DNA from: SG8-4 sp964598225 | GTDB taxonomy: Bacteria; Planctomycetota; Phycisphaerae; Sedimentisphaerales; Anaerobacaceae | NCBI GenBank assembly: GCA_964598225.1 | Contig: CAZRBG010000016.1 | Span: 23,185-87,184 of the forward strand | Direction: 5' to 3' | Length of the DNA stretch: 64,000 nucleotides | In this document: piece after piece, positions 51,402 to 60,824 of the stretch | How positions within the stretch are numbered: the first letter of the stretch is position 1 | Layout: each line of letters begins with the position of its first letter | Notes under the pieces: model-generated | Databases searched by the model: none | Told to the model about the DNA's origin: nothing | What the model saw: the letters and a program-made list of their open reading frames with translations, nothing else | Made by a program: the position numbers and the translations under genes

Positions 51402-52379
51402 ATGAAAGCTAAAGCGGCAAAATCTGACGGCCGGCCCGCCCAGGGCAGAATCGACGGGATGATCGATCCGCTCTCATTGATGAAGATCAAGTCGATGGAG
51501 CTGCGCGCCAGGGCGGTCGTCGAGGGATTCTGGAAGGGCATCCATCGAAGCCCGTATCACGGCTTTTCAGTCGAGTTCACCGAGTATCGCGAATACACCG
51601 CAGGCGACGATCCCCGCTATATCGACTGGCAGCTTTACGCCCGCAGAGACAGGCTTTACATCAAGAAATTCGAGGACGAAACAAATCTTCGCTGCCATCT
51701 GCTCGTCGATCACAGCCGGTCGATGGATTACGGCTCAGGAGAATACACAAAGTCGCAATACGCCGGGACGCTGGCCGCAACGCTGGCTTATTTTCTCTCC
51801 ACGCAGGGCGACGCGGTCGGCCTGGCCACGTTCGACGATCAAATCAGGCAGTATATGCCCCCGCGCAACCGGCCGGGCTACCTGCATCGCCTGATACTGG
51901 CGCTCGAGGCCACGCCTACCGGCAGCACGACCGATTTGGGACCGCCGCTACAGAGTTTTGCAGAGCGGCTGACCAAACGCGGGCTGATTGTGTTGATTTC
52001 AGACCTGCTGACGTCGATAGACCGGCTCGAATCGGACCTGGGCTATCTGTGCACCGGCGGTCATGACGTCGTAGTGTTTCACGTGATGGACCCGGCGGAA
52101 CTGAACTTCGATTTCGAGTCGCCGGCGCTGTTCAGAGACATTGAGAGCGGCCGCGACATGTATATCGATCCGGCCGCCGCTCGGGAAAACTACAAAGAGA
52201 TGCTGGAAAAACATCTGGCTACGGCCGGAACCACGTGCAGAAAGCTCGGCATTGACTATCACTTATTCGCAACGGACCGCCCGTTCGATTTGGCTTTACT
52301 GGATTTTCTGCACGACAGAATGCACCGCAGAAAGAAGATCAGACGTATCAGAGGTCACAAAGTCAGGAGTACGGCATGA
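51402..52379 (+). CDS. DUF58 protein with vWA-like fold
   Basis: 325 aa from ATG 51402, two bases after the MoxR stop, with AAGGAG upstream. DUF58 core: SVEFTEYREYTAGDDPRYID, WQLYARRDRLYIKKFEDETN, then the MIDAS-like LLVDHSRSMDYG (D-x-S-x-S) and GDAVGLATFDDQIRQYMPP. All usual blocks are seen. Interacts with MoxR in known systems. The stop overlaps the BatA-like start by 4 bases. Confidence 0.94.
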   Translation: MKAKAAKSDGRPAQGRIDGMIDPLSLMKIKSMELRARAVVEGFWKGIHRSPYHGFSVEFTEYREYTAGDDPRYIDWQLYARRDRLYIKKFEDETNLRCHLLVDHSRSMDYGSGEYTKSQYAGTLAATLAYFLSTQGDAVGLATFDDQIRQYMPPRNRPGYLHRLILALEATPTGSTTDLGPPLQSFAERLTKRGLIVLISDLLTSIDRLESDLGYLCTGGHDVVVFHVMDPAELNFDFESPALFRDIESGRDMYIDPAAARENYKEMLEKHLATAGTTCRKLGIDYHLFATDRPFDLALLDFLHDRMHRRKKIRRIRGHKVRSTA

Positions 52380-54658
52380 GCTTTCTTTATCCGTTATTTC
52401 TGGCAGGTATCGCCGCGATAGCAGTGCCGATCGTGCTGCACCTGGTGCGCCGTCACACGCGGCACCGTGTGACGTTCAGCTCGCTGATGTTTCTGCGCAC
52501 TACGCGGCCAAGATTCACCAGCCGCAGCAGGATCGAGAACCTGCCCCTTCTGATATTGCGCTGTCTCATGCTGGCTTTGCTTGCGCTGGCTTTTTCGCGT
52601 CCGTTCTTCTCGCGGCCAACCGAGGATAAACAGGTCAGCCCGGCAAAGCGCACGGTCCTGCTGCTCGACACCAGCGCCTCGATGCGCCGCGCCGGAATGT
52701 GGGATCGAGCGATTGGCGAGGTTCGCTCCGCTCTGGAGGACACAGGTGCGACCGACCGCGTGTGCGTCATGAGCTTCGACAAGAGCACGCAAACGCTTAT
52801 GGGTTTCGAGCAATGGCAGACGCTGGAGCCGCCCCGGCGCTTGGACCTTGCTATTGAAGAGGTATCCAAGCTATCTCCGAGCTGGGACGGCACGGCCCTC
52901 GGCCAGGCGCTTGTCAATGCCGCCGAGGCCATCGAGGACGACGAGGCCAACGACCGGCAGCGTGCCGCGAGCGTGCGCCGGGTCGTGCTCGTAAGCGATT
53001 TGCAGCAGGGTGGCCGCCTCGATGCATTGCAAAGCTACGAGTGGCCCGAGCGAACGGAGCTTGTCGTAAAGCCGGTTCTTGCCGAGGGGACCACCAATGC
53101 GACGTTGCAGTTGCTGGCCGGCCGGGACGATCTGGCGGTTACAGAAGGGCAATATCGCGCGCCTATTCGCATAACGAACTCTCCGGATGCCGATAAAGAA
53201 CAGTTTGCCTTACGCTGGGCGGGCCGGTCCGAACCCAACGAAGCGGACAGGATCACGGACGTATACGTCGCTCCCGGGCACAGCACCGTCGTTCACGTTC
53301 GTATGCCGACCGATGAGCGAGCCGGGCAAGCTCGTGTCGAGGGCGTCCCGCCCTCGAATCGCGGGCAGGACGCCCGCGACACTATGGCCGGTCAAAAGCT
53401 CGTTCTGACCGGCGACGACCACGATTTCGACAACACTCTATACCTGGCGCCGCAGTTGAAGCAGCAGATCAATATCGTCTATATCGGCGACGAAGATCCC
53501 AACAATCCGAAAGAGATGTTGTATTACGTCCGGCGGTGCTTCGGCGCCAGCCGGACTTTGAATCCGCGAATCATTGTGTCGAGGGCGTCTCGCCCTCGGA
53601 CCGCGGGCGGGCCTGTCCCGAGTGCAGTCGAGGGGACACCCGCGACACGCGGCGACATATCCAAAGCGCATTTCGTCATAATAGCCGACCCGCTCGAACG
53701 AGAGCAGATCGATGCACTGAAACAATATCTGGAATCGGGCCGGACGGCCTTGCTTGTCATGAAATCCCCGGATGCCGCCGCGGACTTGCAGGCGCTAACA
53801 GGAAACAGCAATCTAAGCACTGAGGAAGCTGAAATTGACGGCTACGCCATGCTCGGCCGGATTGAATTCAACCACCCGCTGCTGGCGCCGTTTGCCGAAC
53901 CGCAATACGGAGATTTCACCGGCATACATTTTTGGAAGCATCGTCGCGTGAACATGTCCAGCCTGCCGGATGCCCGGGTTCTGGCCAGGTTCGACAATCC
54001 CGCCGTTTCGACGGACTCGACGGCTGATCCGAACGTGGCCGTTAAGAACGAGCCGGCGATTTTCGAGCAGCCGGTCGGCGCCGGATCGCTGCTGGTCCTG
54101 ACATCCAGTTGGCGCCCCGCGGACAGCCAGCTCGCGCTTTCAACCAAGTTTGTGCCGCTGCTTTACTCGGTGCTCGAATACGGCGGCGTCCTCGTCGGGC
54201 GACGCGCGCAGCATTTCGTCGGCGACACTATACCGATGCCGCACTCGCCCGGGCAGATACCGACAGATGTAAAAATTCGTATACCTGATGACTCTGTTTC
54301 GGAGCTTGACGCGAACCAACAAAGATTTACCGGGGCAAACCAGCCTGGAATATACAAAATTGAATCGTCGGCCGGACAGCGACTTTTTGCCGTTAATCTG
54401 CCGGCCGCAGAATCTCGTACGGCGCCGATGTCCGTTGAAGAATTCGAGGCGCACGGTGTATCGCTCGGCCAAACCTCGAACGCACCGACCGAGCTGGTCC
54501 AGCAGGTGTCTCGCCGCAGCAGTTTCGTCGAAATCGAATCCGAGCAGAAACTGTGGCGCTGGGCGCTCGCGGCGTTGCTGGCGGTGGCCTTAATCGAAAC
54601 CTGGCTGGCCGGATGGTTAACCCGTCGGCGGCCTGTAGCTGGGAGGGAAGAACAATGA
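52376..54658 (+). CDS. BatA-like vWA membrane protein carrying two palindromic insertions
   Basis: 760 aa. The N-terminal BatA segment has a helix (LYPLFLAGIAAIAVPIVLHL), RHTRHRVTFSSLMFLRTTRP and a second helix (ILRCLMLALLALAFSRPFF). A vWA domain follows with VLLLDTSASMRRAGMW (D-x-S-x-S) from residue ~100 to 270, then a beta-rich region and a C-terminal helix (WALAALLAVALIETWLAGWL). Two palindromic repeats lie in frame: 53334-53382 encodes VEGVPPSNRGQDARD and 53576-53648 encodes a longer stretch starting SRASRPRTAGG. They look like foreign inserts in loops. ATG 52376 overlaps the DUF58 stop. Confidence 0.9.
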   Translation: MSFLYPLFLAGIAAIAVPIVLHLVRRHTRHRVTFSSLMFLRTTRPRFTSRSRIENLPLLILRCLMLALLALAFSRPFFSRPTEDKQVSPAKRTVLLLDTSASMRRAGMWDRAIGEVRSALEDTGATDRVCVMSFDKSTQTLMGFEQWQTLEPPRRLDLAIEEVSKLSPSWDGTALGQALVNAAEAIEDDEANDRQRAASVRRVVLVSDLQQGGRLDALQSYEWPERTELVVKPVLAEGTTNATLQLLAGRDDLAVTEGQYRAPIRITNSPDADKEQFALRWAGRSEPNEADRITDVYVAPGHSTVVHVRMPTDERAGQARVEGVPPSNRGQDARDTMAGQKLVLTGDDHDFDNTLYLAPQLKQQINIVYIGDEDPNNPKEMLYYVRRCFGASRTLNPRIIVSRASRPRTAGGPVPSAVEGTPATRGDISKAHFVIIADPLEREQIDALKQYLESGRTALLVMKSPDAAADLQALTGNSNLSTEEAEIDGYAMLGRIEFNHPLLAPFAEPQYGDFTGIHFWKHRRVNMSSLPDARVLARFDNPAVSTDSTADPNVAVKNEPAIFEQPVGAGSLLVLTSSWRPADSQLALSTKFVPLLYSVLEYGGVLVGRRAQHFVGDTIPMPHSPGQIPTDVKIRIPDDSVSELDANQQRFTGANQPGIYKIESSAGQRLFAVNLPAAESRTAPMSVEEFEAHGVSLGQTSNAPTELVQQVSRRSSFVEIESEQKLWRWALAALLAVALIETWLAGWLTRRRPVAGREEQ
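53334..53382. repeat. In-gene palindromic element (49 bases) in the BatA-like gene
   Basis: Near-perfect palindrome from GTGTCGAGGGCGTCCCGCCC to GGACGCCCGCGACAC, same type as 29689 and 33432 but with GTGTCG ends. Translated in frame as VEGVPPSNRGQDARD, with no stop. Confidence 0.88.
53576..53648. repeat. In-gene composite palindromic element (73 bases) in the BatA-like gene
   Basis: GTGTCGAGGGCGTCTCGCCC at the left and CCCGCGACAC at the right close the outer palindrome. Near the right arm lies CCTGTCCCGAGTGCAGTCGA-GGGGACA, a copy of the CTGAGTGCAGTCGAA element. It reads in a different frame from the 53334 copy (SRASRPRTAGG ... SAVEGTPAT). Confidence 0.85.
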
Positions 54659-57600
54659 TCGAAGATGCTTTACGCAGAAGAATCCAGCCGATAGTAAGAC
54701 GCCGCAGAGGGCTGTATCTGGCAAAGTGGCTGGCGATTTACTGGCTCGCCGCAGCGGCTTTGGGTCTTGCTCTGATAGGCACAAGCAGGCTATGGAATTG
54801 GGCGCCGCCTGCTGCTGTTATCGTCCTCTGTGTCGCGACCGCAGCGGCGACAATCGTGACTCTCATAAGAGTGCGCCGGATGCAGCCGGACTATAAGGCC
54901 GCCGCGAGGAACATCGAGCAGCAGCACCCGGAGGCCAGAGCTTTGGTCCTGGCGGCCATAGAACAGGAGCCCGAAGGCCCGGACGGGCGGTTGGGCTATC
55001 TCCAGGAATCGGTGATCGGCGAAGCCCTCACGCATGGCACGAAGCACGACTGGCTGCGCAGCGTGCCGCCGAGAAAGCTCATGCTCGCCAGAGTCGGCCA
55101 GATCGCGGCGCTATTAATGCTGCTGTTGGTGCTCTCGCGAACGGCTCCACCTGCGATCTATGTGCTTGGCGGTAAAGGTGTTCCGGCCCGGAAGGGCTAC
55201 GCGATAACCGTAACTCCCGGCGACACCAATGCCGAATTGGGCACTCAGGTGGTTGTTTTCGCGCGCTTCGACGAACTCGTCCCCCCGCAGGTCGATCTGC
55301 TTTACGGCCCGGCGGATGAAGAACCTCAGAAGATCGTACTCTCGAAAAACCTCGAAGACCCGGTCTTCGGCGGCATAATACCCGAGCTGGAAAGCGAACT
55401 GCTGTACCATATCGAATACGCGGGCAGGCGAACCCGCGATTACAGGATAAGCATATTCGAGCACCCGGCGCTTACCAGAGCCGACGCGAGGATTGTTTAT
55501 CCGGCCTTTACGAATCTGCCTGAGAAGACGATCCGAGACACGCGCAGGGTCAGTGCCGTCGAAGGTTCTCAGATCGATCTGACGTTCCTTCTAAACAAGG
55601 CCGTCACTAAAGCACAGCTCGTTGAAAAAGGCGAATCGCCGCTGGATCTTACGGTTGACAGCGAGCATCCGAACGTCTATACGACCACTATCGATGCTAC
55701 CGAGGACCGACGCTACGAGCTGGAGTTAGCCGACGCCAGAGGGCTGGCGAATAAGGTGCCGCAGCGGTTCGTGATCGACGTTCACAAGAATTTGCCTCCC
55801 GAGTTGAAGCCGGTATTTCCCAATCGCGATGTTGTGGCTTCGCCATTGGAAGAACTTACTCTCGAAGCCGAGGTTTCGGACGATTACGGCGTGACCGGCT
55901 ACGGACTAAGCTACGCCCTGGCGGGAACGGAGAGCAAGAATCTCACGCTGGGCGAGTCGTTGGAGGCGGATGAGACACAACTGATCAAGCATCTGCTGGC
56001 GATGGAAAGACTGCAAGCCAAACCGGATCAGTTGTTGACGTACTCCTTCTGGGCCGAAGACGTCGCCGGCGACGGCACAACCCGCAGGACCTTCAGCGAT
56101 ATGTACTTCGCCGAGGTGCGGCCCTTCGAGGAAATATTCCGACAGAGCGAGCAGTCGCAGAGCCAGCAGCGACAAAACCAACAGCAGCAGGGCAACCAGC
56201 AACAGCAGGGACAGCTTGCGCAAGAGCAGAAGCAAATCATCATCGCCACGTGGAACATCAAGCGACAGGCAGATCAATCGGGCAACGTGGACGACCGACT
56301 GAATGAAGACCTCGAAGTAGTCCGCCAATCGCAGAGCGATGTATTGGAAAAAGCACAAGCGGCTCTGGGCCAGGCGCGGAGTCCCGCCGCAGCCCAGGCG
56401 CTGCAGAAAGCCTCAAAGCACATGCAAGAAGCGCTGGAGCACCTTGGCGAATCTATCGAAACAGCCTCGGCAACCAAATTGACGCCCGCGCTGGGCACAG
56501 AACAGTTGGCTTACCAGGAATTGCTCAAGCTCAGAGGAAGCGAAAGCCAGGTCGCTCGCGGCCGGAGCTCAGGCAGAAGCGGCAGGTCCGGCGGCGCATC
56601 CGCCCGCTCGCAGCAGCAGTTGCAGCAACTGGAGCTTAGAGACCGGCAGGACAGATACGAAACCGAGCGCGCGGCCCAGACTCAGGAGCAGAGACAGCAG
56701 CGGGAGGACCTACAGGTTCTCAGCCGTCTCCGTGAGCTGGCGCGGCGGCAAAACGAAATGAGCGAGAAGCTAAAGGAGCTTGAGGCGGCGCTGCGGCAGG
56801 CTGAAACCGAAGAGCGGAAGGAAGAAATCCGCAGGCAGCTAAAACGTCTCAGGGAGGAGCAGCTCGAGGCGCTGCGTGACGTGGACGAGTTGCAGCAGCG
56901 AATGGAAAGCCCGCAGAACCGCCGGCGAATGGCCGATTCGGCAAGGCAGCTACCCGACTCCCGTTCGAGAATCCGTCAGTCGGCGGAGGAGCTGGAGGAG
57001 GGGATGGTTTCGAGAGCCGTGACGTCCACCACTCGCGCCGGACGCGAGCTTGAAGAGATGCGCGACGAGTTCAGACGCAGGACCTCCGGGCAGTTTAACG
57101 ACCGGATGCGCGAGATGCGCGAACAGGCGCAGCAGCTTGACCAACGGCAGAAAGAAATCGCCGATGAGATAGAGCAGCAGTTGGAACAGAGGCAGAAGAC
57201 GCTCGTGGATTCGGGCGACAGCCGGGAGCTGGCAGATCAGATCGACCAACAAAAGAAAAAAGCAGAAGAACTCATCGAGCAGATGAAAGAAGTCAGCGAG
57301 CAGTCGGAAAAGTCCGAGCCGCTGCTGTCGCAAAAACTCTACAACACTGTTCGCCAGGCAGGCACGAGCAACGTCGATAGATCGCTCGAAGCGACCGGAC
57401 AGTTGCTCAGGCGCAATTTTCTCAGACAGGCCCAGGAGGTCGAACGACCGGCGAGCAAGGGCATCGAGCAACTCAGAAAGGGCGTCGAAGATGCGGCCGA
57501 GAGCGTGCTGGGCGATGAAGCCGAAGCGCTGCGTATGGCGCAGCGAAAACTCGACGAGCTTATCAGGCAGGTCGATCAGGAAGCCCAACAAGCCGGCGGC

Positions 57601-58311
57601 ACAGGCCGGCGTCAAGGTGACCCAAACGAGCCCGGAGGCCAGCGCCTTGCCGATGCCCAGCGCCAAACCGGCGATCCGAACGAGGCACAGCGCGCTGACG
57701 CCCAACGTGGTGCCGAGGGCCAACGCGCCCGCAGGCAGGATCCGAATCAGCCCCGGCAGGGTAGAGCAACGGCAAATGCCGGTAGGCAGGGAAATCAGCC
57801 TTCAGACTCCGCACGGCAACGAGGCGGTCAGCAAGGTTCGCAGCGAGACGGCTCGCAAATGCAGGCCAATAATAGAAGCGGCAGCAGGCAGAATGCAGGC
57901 AGGCGCAACAACTCTTCGGGCTGGGGCGGCGGCTTGAGATTACCCGAGCAATGGGGCGGCACCAATCCCCGGGGCCCGATCACCGGCGAGGATTTCAGAG
58001 ATTGGTCGGACGGCTTGCGCGAGGTCGAGGAGATGCTCGAAGAACCGGACCTGCGTAACGAAGCTGCGCGCGTCCGGGACCGCGCCCGCTCGATCAGGGT
58101 GGAATTCAAGCGCCACGGCACGAAACCTCAGTGGGACCTGGTCACGATGCAGATCACGAAACCTCTGAACGCATTACGCGAGCGCATAGTCGAGGAACTG
58201 GCAAAGCTCGAATCGGACGAAGCGCTGGTGCCGATAGACCGCGATCCGGTGCCGAGCCGCTATGCCGACTTGGTCCGAAAGTATTACGAGAATCTGGGGG
58301 GTGGAGACTGA
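54655..58311 (+). CDS. giant membrane-anchored coiled-coil protein (DUF4175-like)
   Basis: 1218 aa from ATG 54655 (GGGAGG 7 bases upstream; overlaps previous stop). Three N-terminal membrane helices (LAKWLAIYWLAAAALGLALI, PAAVIVLCVATAAATIVTLI, QIAALLMLLLVLSRTA) place the rest on one side of the membrane. Residues ~190-530 are beta-rich with Ig-like features. A Gln-rich linker (~535-560) leads into a very long coiled coil (~560-1000, Glu/Gln/Arg-rich), then a low-complexity Gly/Gln/Arg-rich region and a final conserved block LPEQWGGTNPRGPITGEDFR. DUF4175-type proteins occupy this position in such operons. Probable scaffold. Confidence 0.85.
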   Translation: MIEDALRRRIQPIVRRRRGLYLAKWLAIYWLAAAALGLALIGTSRLWNWAPPAAVIVLCVATAAATIVTLIRVRRMQPDYKAAARNIEQQHPEARALVLAAIEQEPEGPDGRLGYLQESVIGEALTHGTKHDWLRSVPPRKLMLARVGQIAALLMLLLVLSRTAPPAIYVLGGKGVPARKGYAITVTPGDTNAELGTQVVVFARFDELVPPQVDLLYGPADEEPQKIVLSKNLEDPVFGGIIPELESELLYHIEYAGRRTRDYRISIFEHPALTRADARIVYPAFTNLPEKTIRDTRRVSAVEGSQIDLTFLLNKAVTKAQLVEKGESPLDLTVDSEHPNVYTTTIDATEDRRYELELADARGLANKVPQRFVIDVHKNLPPELKPVFPNRDVVASPLEELTLEAEVSDDYGVTGYGLSYALAGTESKNLTLGESLEADETQLIKHLLAMERLQAKPDQLLTYSFWAEDVAGDGTTRRTFSDMYFAEVRPFEEIFRQSEQSQSQQRQNQQQQGNQQQQGQLAQEQKQIIIATWNIKRQADQSGNVDDRLNEDLEVVRQSQSDVLEKAQAALGQARSPAAAQALQKASKHMQEALEHLGESIETASATKLTPALGTEQLAYQELLKLRGSESQVARGRSSGRSGRSGGASARSQQQLQQLELRDRQDRYETERAAQTQEQRQQREDLQVLSRLRELARRQNEMSEKLKELEAALRQAETEERKEEIRRQLKRLREEQLEALRDVDELQQRMESPQNRRRMADSARQLPDSRSRIRQSAEELEEGMVSRAVTSTTRAGRELEEMRDEFRRRTSGQFNDRMREMREQAQQLDQRQKEIADEIEQQLEQRQKTLVDSGDSRELADQIDQQKKKAEELIEQMKEVSEQSEKSEPLLSQKLYNTVRQAGTSNVDRSLEATGQLLRRNFLRQAQEVERPASKGIEQLRKGVEDAAESVLGDEAEALRMAQRKLDELIRQVDQEAQQAGGTGRRQGDPNEPGGQRLADAQRQTGDPNEAQRADAQRGAEGQRARRQDPNQPRQGRATANAGRQGNQPSDSARQRGGQQGSQRDGSQMQANNRSGSRQNAGRRNNSSGWGGGLRLPEQWGGTNPRGPITGEDFRDWSDGLREVEEMLEEPDLRNEAARVRDRARSIRVEFKRHGTKPQWDLVTMQITKPLNALRERIVEELAKLESDEALVPIDRDPVPSRYADLVRKYYENLGGGD

Positions 58312-60824
58312 TGGCTTTTTGGGGGTCGATATTCATTCCGACCGGCGGCTGGATCTGGGCGGCTGGGGCGCTGTTGGCGGCGGCGTTTCTGCTGTTGCTC
58401 TGGTCCTACAGTCGGGCGCGCGGAAGCGGCGCGGCTCGCAGCATCGCGTTTTGCCTGAAGCTCCTGGGCATTGTGATCCTGCTTTTGTGCCTGATCGAGC
58501 CGCTGTGGAGCGGCAGGCGGGCCAAATCCGGCGCGAACCTGTTCGTTGTCATCGCCGACAACAGCGGCGGGATGAACGTCCGGGACAAGGGTCTGGACCG
58601 AAGCCGCGGCGAAATCCTCCGGGCCGCATTAGATGTTGACCGGGCCGAGTGGCTGGGCGCGATGGCCAACAATTTTCAGGTCCGTCAATACGTGTTCGAT
58701 TCCAGACTCCGCCGGGCGAACGACTTTTCCGAGCTGACCTTCGACGGCAAAGCTTCCGCTATCGGGATGAGTTTGCGGACAGTCGCCGAGCGCTATCGCG
58801 GCAAGCCGGTCGCCGGTGTGCTGCTCATGACCGATGGCAATGCCACGGATATGGCCGAGCTCCGTGGCGAGGGCCGCCCGCCCTTGTTCCGTTCCGACCG
58901 AGACCGGGACGGCCTCGGGACACAAGGGCGAGACGCCCTCGCCACGCGAGTGCCGCCGGTGTACCCGGTGGTCATCGGCAGCGATAAGCCGCAGAAGGAT
59001 ATTTCTCTCGCAAACATCTCGGTCAGTCAGACTTCGTTCGAAGATGCTCCCGTGATGGTTCAGGCAGACGTCGAGGCGTCCGGATACGCCGGCCAGACCG
59101 TCGAGCTAAATCTTGTGGAAGCATCGGGCGAGACGGTGGAACAGCAGAAATGGAAAGTCTCCCGGAACAATGAGAAAGAAACGTTCCGTTTTCGCGTGCG
59201 TCCCGACAGAAGCGGCGTATTATTTTATCAGATAAAAGCTGCCGAGGCAGTGGAAGCCCAGTCGCCGGACCAACCTCAGGAACCAGAGGAAGCGACGATG
59301 GCCAACAATCAGCGCACGGTCGTGGTGGATCGCGGCAGGGGACCTTATCGCGTTCTGTACGTAACCGGCAGGCCGAACTGGGAGTACAAGTTTCTCAGAC
59401 GGGCCATCAGCGAGGATGAGCAGGTTCAATTGGTCGGTCTGCTTCGAGTAGCGAAACGGGAGCCGAAATTCAACTGGCTCGGACACCGCGGCGAAAGGAG
59501 CAACCCCCTGTACCGTGGGTTCGACAACAAGGACGCCGACGAGACCGAGCAGTACGATCAGCCGGTTCTGATTCGAATGTTTCCCGTCGGCTGGGAGGAC
59601 GAATCGGTACTGAGCGACGGCTTTCCAAAAACGGAAGAGGAGTTGTACCGCTTCCATGCTGTGATCCTCGACGACGTCGAGGGGGAATTTTTCTCGCACG
59701 ATCAGATGGAGCTGATTCACCGCTTTGTCTCGGAGCGCGGCGGGGGATTCATGATGCTCGGCGGCAAGGAATCCTTCCGGGAGGGCGGTTTTCATCGGAC
59801 GCCCATCGGCAGGATTCTGCCGGTCTATCTGGATAGTTTAGGCGAGCCTCGTGGCGAGGACGTCGCGCCCTTGTTCGGTTCCGACCGAGGCCGGGACGGC
59901 CTGGAGAGACAAGGGCGAGACGCCCTCGCCACGCGTATGAATCTGACCCGGGAGGGCTGGCTCCAAAAATGGGTCAGGCTTCGTGACAATGAGCTCGACG
60001 AACAGAAGCGACTCTCGGAAATGCCCGCGTTCAAGGTGCTCAATCGAGTTCGAACGATCAAACCCGGGGCCAGCATAGTCGCCACAGTCGGCGATGAAGC
60101 CGCGGAGCAATATCCGGCTCTGGTTGTGCAACGATTCGGCAACGGGCGCGTCGCGGCGCTGACTATTGGCGACGCGTGGCGCTGGGGCCTGAAAAAGGCT
60201 GAGATGCACGACGACATGAATAAATTCTGGCGACAATCGCTGCGCTGGCTGATCGCCGACGTATCCGACCGGACGTCGCTGCGAGTCGCACACGAACGTG
60301 ACAAGGCAAATCAGCCTGTCGCGCTCAGGGTCCGCGCCCGCGATAAGGAATTCAAACCGATGGACAATGTTACGGTAACTATGGAGGTTCGCGATCCCAA
60401 CGGCCAGACTGTAAAGCTCAGGGCCGAACCGGCAGCGGGCGAGAGCGGTCTATTCGAAGCTGTTTACGTCCCGCGTCTAAGCGGCGGCTATTTCGCTCGA
60501 GCCGTCGTGGTCGACGAGAAGACAAACGAGATCGGCGATGCCGAAACCGGATGGGCCGTCGATCTGGAAGCTCAGGAATTCGAGTCGATAAAGGCCAACC
60601 GCCCGCTGCTGGAAAATATCGCCCGGCAGACCGGCGGCAGAGTCGTCGAGCTTGACGAACTCGACAGCTTTGTCCGCGAACTGCCAAGCCGGGACGTCCC
60701 GATTACAACCACGCAGGTAAAGCCCGTGTGGGACCTGCCGGGTGTTCTTCCGGCCGTCTTTCTGTTGACTTTGGCCTGTTTTGCCGGGGAATGGGCGCTG
60801 CGCCGCTGGAAGGGATTGCCGTGA
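58311..60824 (+). CDS. vWA / glutamine-amidotransferase-like membrane protein with two 28-codon palindromic insertions
   Basis: 837 aa. ATG 58311 overlaps the previous TGA (TGATG). Two N-terminal helices (WIWAAGALLAAAFLLLLWSY, AFCLKLLGIVILLLCLIEPL) are followed by a vWA-like domain with VVIADNSGGMNVRDKGLDR, whose D-x-S-x-S has Gly for the last Ser. After a beta-rich part comes a GATase-1-like domain (RGPYRVLYVTGRPNWEYKFL and ERGGGFMMLGGKESF). C-terminal helix LPAVFLLTLACFAGEWAL. The elements 58863-58946 and 59850-59933 are each exactly 84 bases, inserted in frame, encoding RGEGRPPLFRSDRD... and RGEDVAPLFGSDRG... . Confidence 0.9.
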   Translation: MAFWGSIFIPTGGWIWAAGALLAAAFLLLLWSYSRARGSGAARSIAFCLKLLGIVILLLCLIEPLWSGRRAKSGANLFVVIADNSGGMNVRDKGLDRSRGEILRAALDVDRAEWLGAMANNFQVRQYVFDSRLRRANDFSELTFDGKASAIGMSLRTVAERYRGKPVAGVLLMTDGNATDMAELRGEGRPPLFRSDRDRDGLGTQGRDALATRVPPVYPVVIGSDKPQKDISLANISVSQTSFEDAPVMVQADVEASGYAGQTVELNLVEASGETVEQQKWKVSRNNEKETFRFRVRPDRSGVLFYQIKAAEAVEAQSPDQPQEPEEATMANNQRTVVVDRGRGPYRVLYVTGRPNWEYKFLRRAISEDEQVQLVGLLRVAKREPKFNWLGHRGERSNPLYRGFDNKDADETEQYDQPVLIRMFPVGWEDESVLSDGFPKTEEELYRFHAVILDDVEGEFFSHDQMELIHRFVSERGGGFMMLGGKESFREGGFHRTPIGRILPVYLDSLGEPRGEDVAPLFGSDRGRDGLERQGRDALATRMNLTREGWLQKWVRLRDNELDEQKRLSEMPAFKVLNRVRTIKPGASIVATVGDEAAEQYPALVVQRFGNGRVAALTIGDAWRWGLKKAEMHDDMNKFWRQSLRWLIADVSDRTSLRVAHERDKANQPVALRVRARDKEFKPMDNVTVTMEVRDPNGQTVKLRAEPAAGESGLFEAVYVPRLSGGYFARAVVVDEKTNEIGDAETGWAVDLEAQEFESIKANRPLLENIARQTGGRVVELDELDSFVRELPSRDVPITTTQVKPVWDLPGVLPAVFLLTLACFAGEWALRRWKGLP
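58863..58946. repeat. In-gene palindromic element, 84 bases (28 codons), copy 1
   Basis: CGTGGCGAGGGC at the left and GCCCTCGCCACG at the right, with an inner pair around CGAGACCGGGACGGCCTCG. Same length and frame as the copy at 59850 and about 87% identical by eye. Encodes RGEGRPPLFRSDRDRDGLG and GRDALAT at the right end. Confidence 0.92.
59850..59933. repeat. In-gene palindromic element, 84 bases (28 codons), copy 2
   Basis: CGTGGCGAGGACGTCGCGCC at the left and GCCCTCGCCACG at the right. Encodes RGEDVAPLFGSDRGRDGLER and QGRDALAT, in the same frame as copy 1. It falls just after the GATase-like domain, between PVYLDSLGEP and MNLTREGW. Confidence 0.92.
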
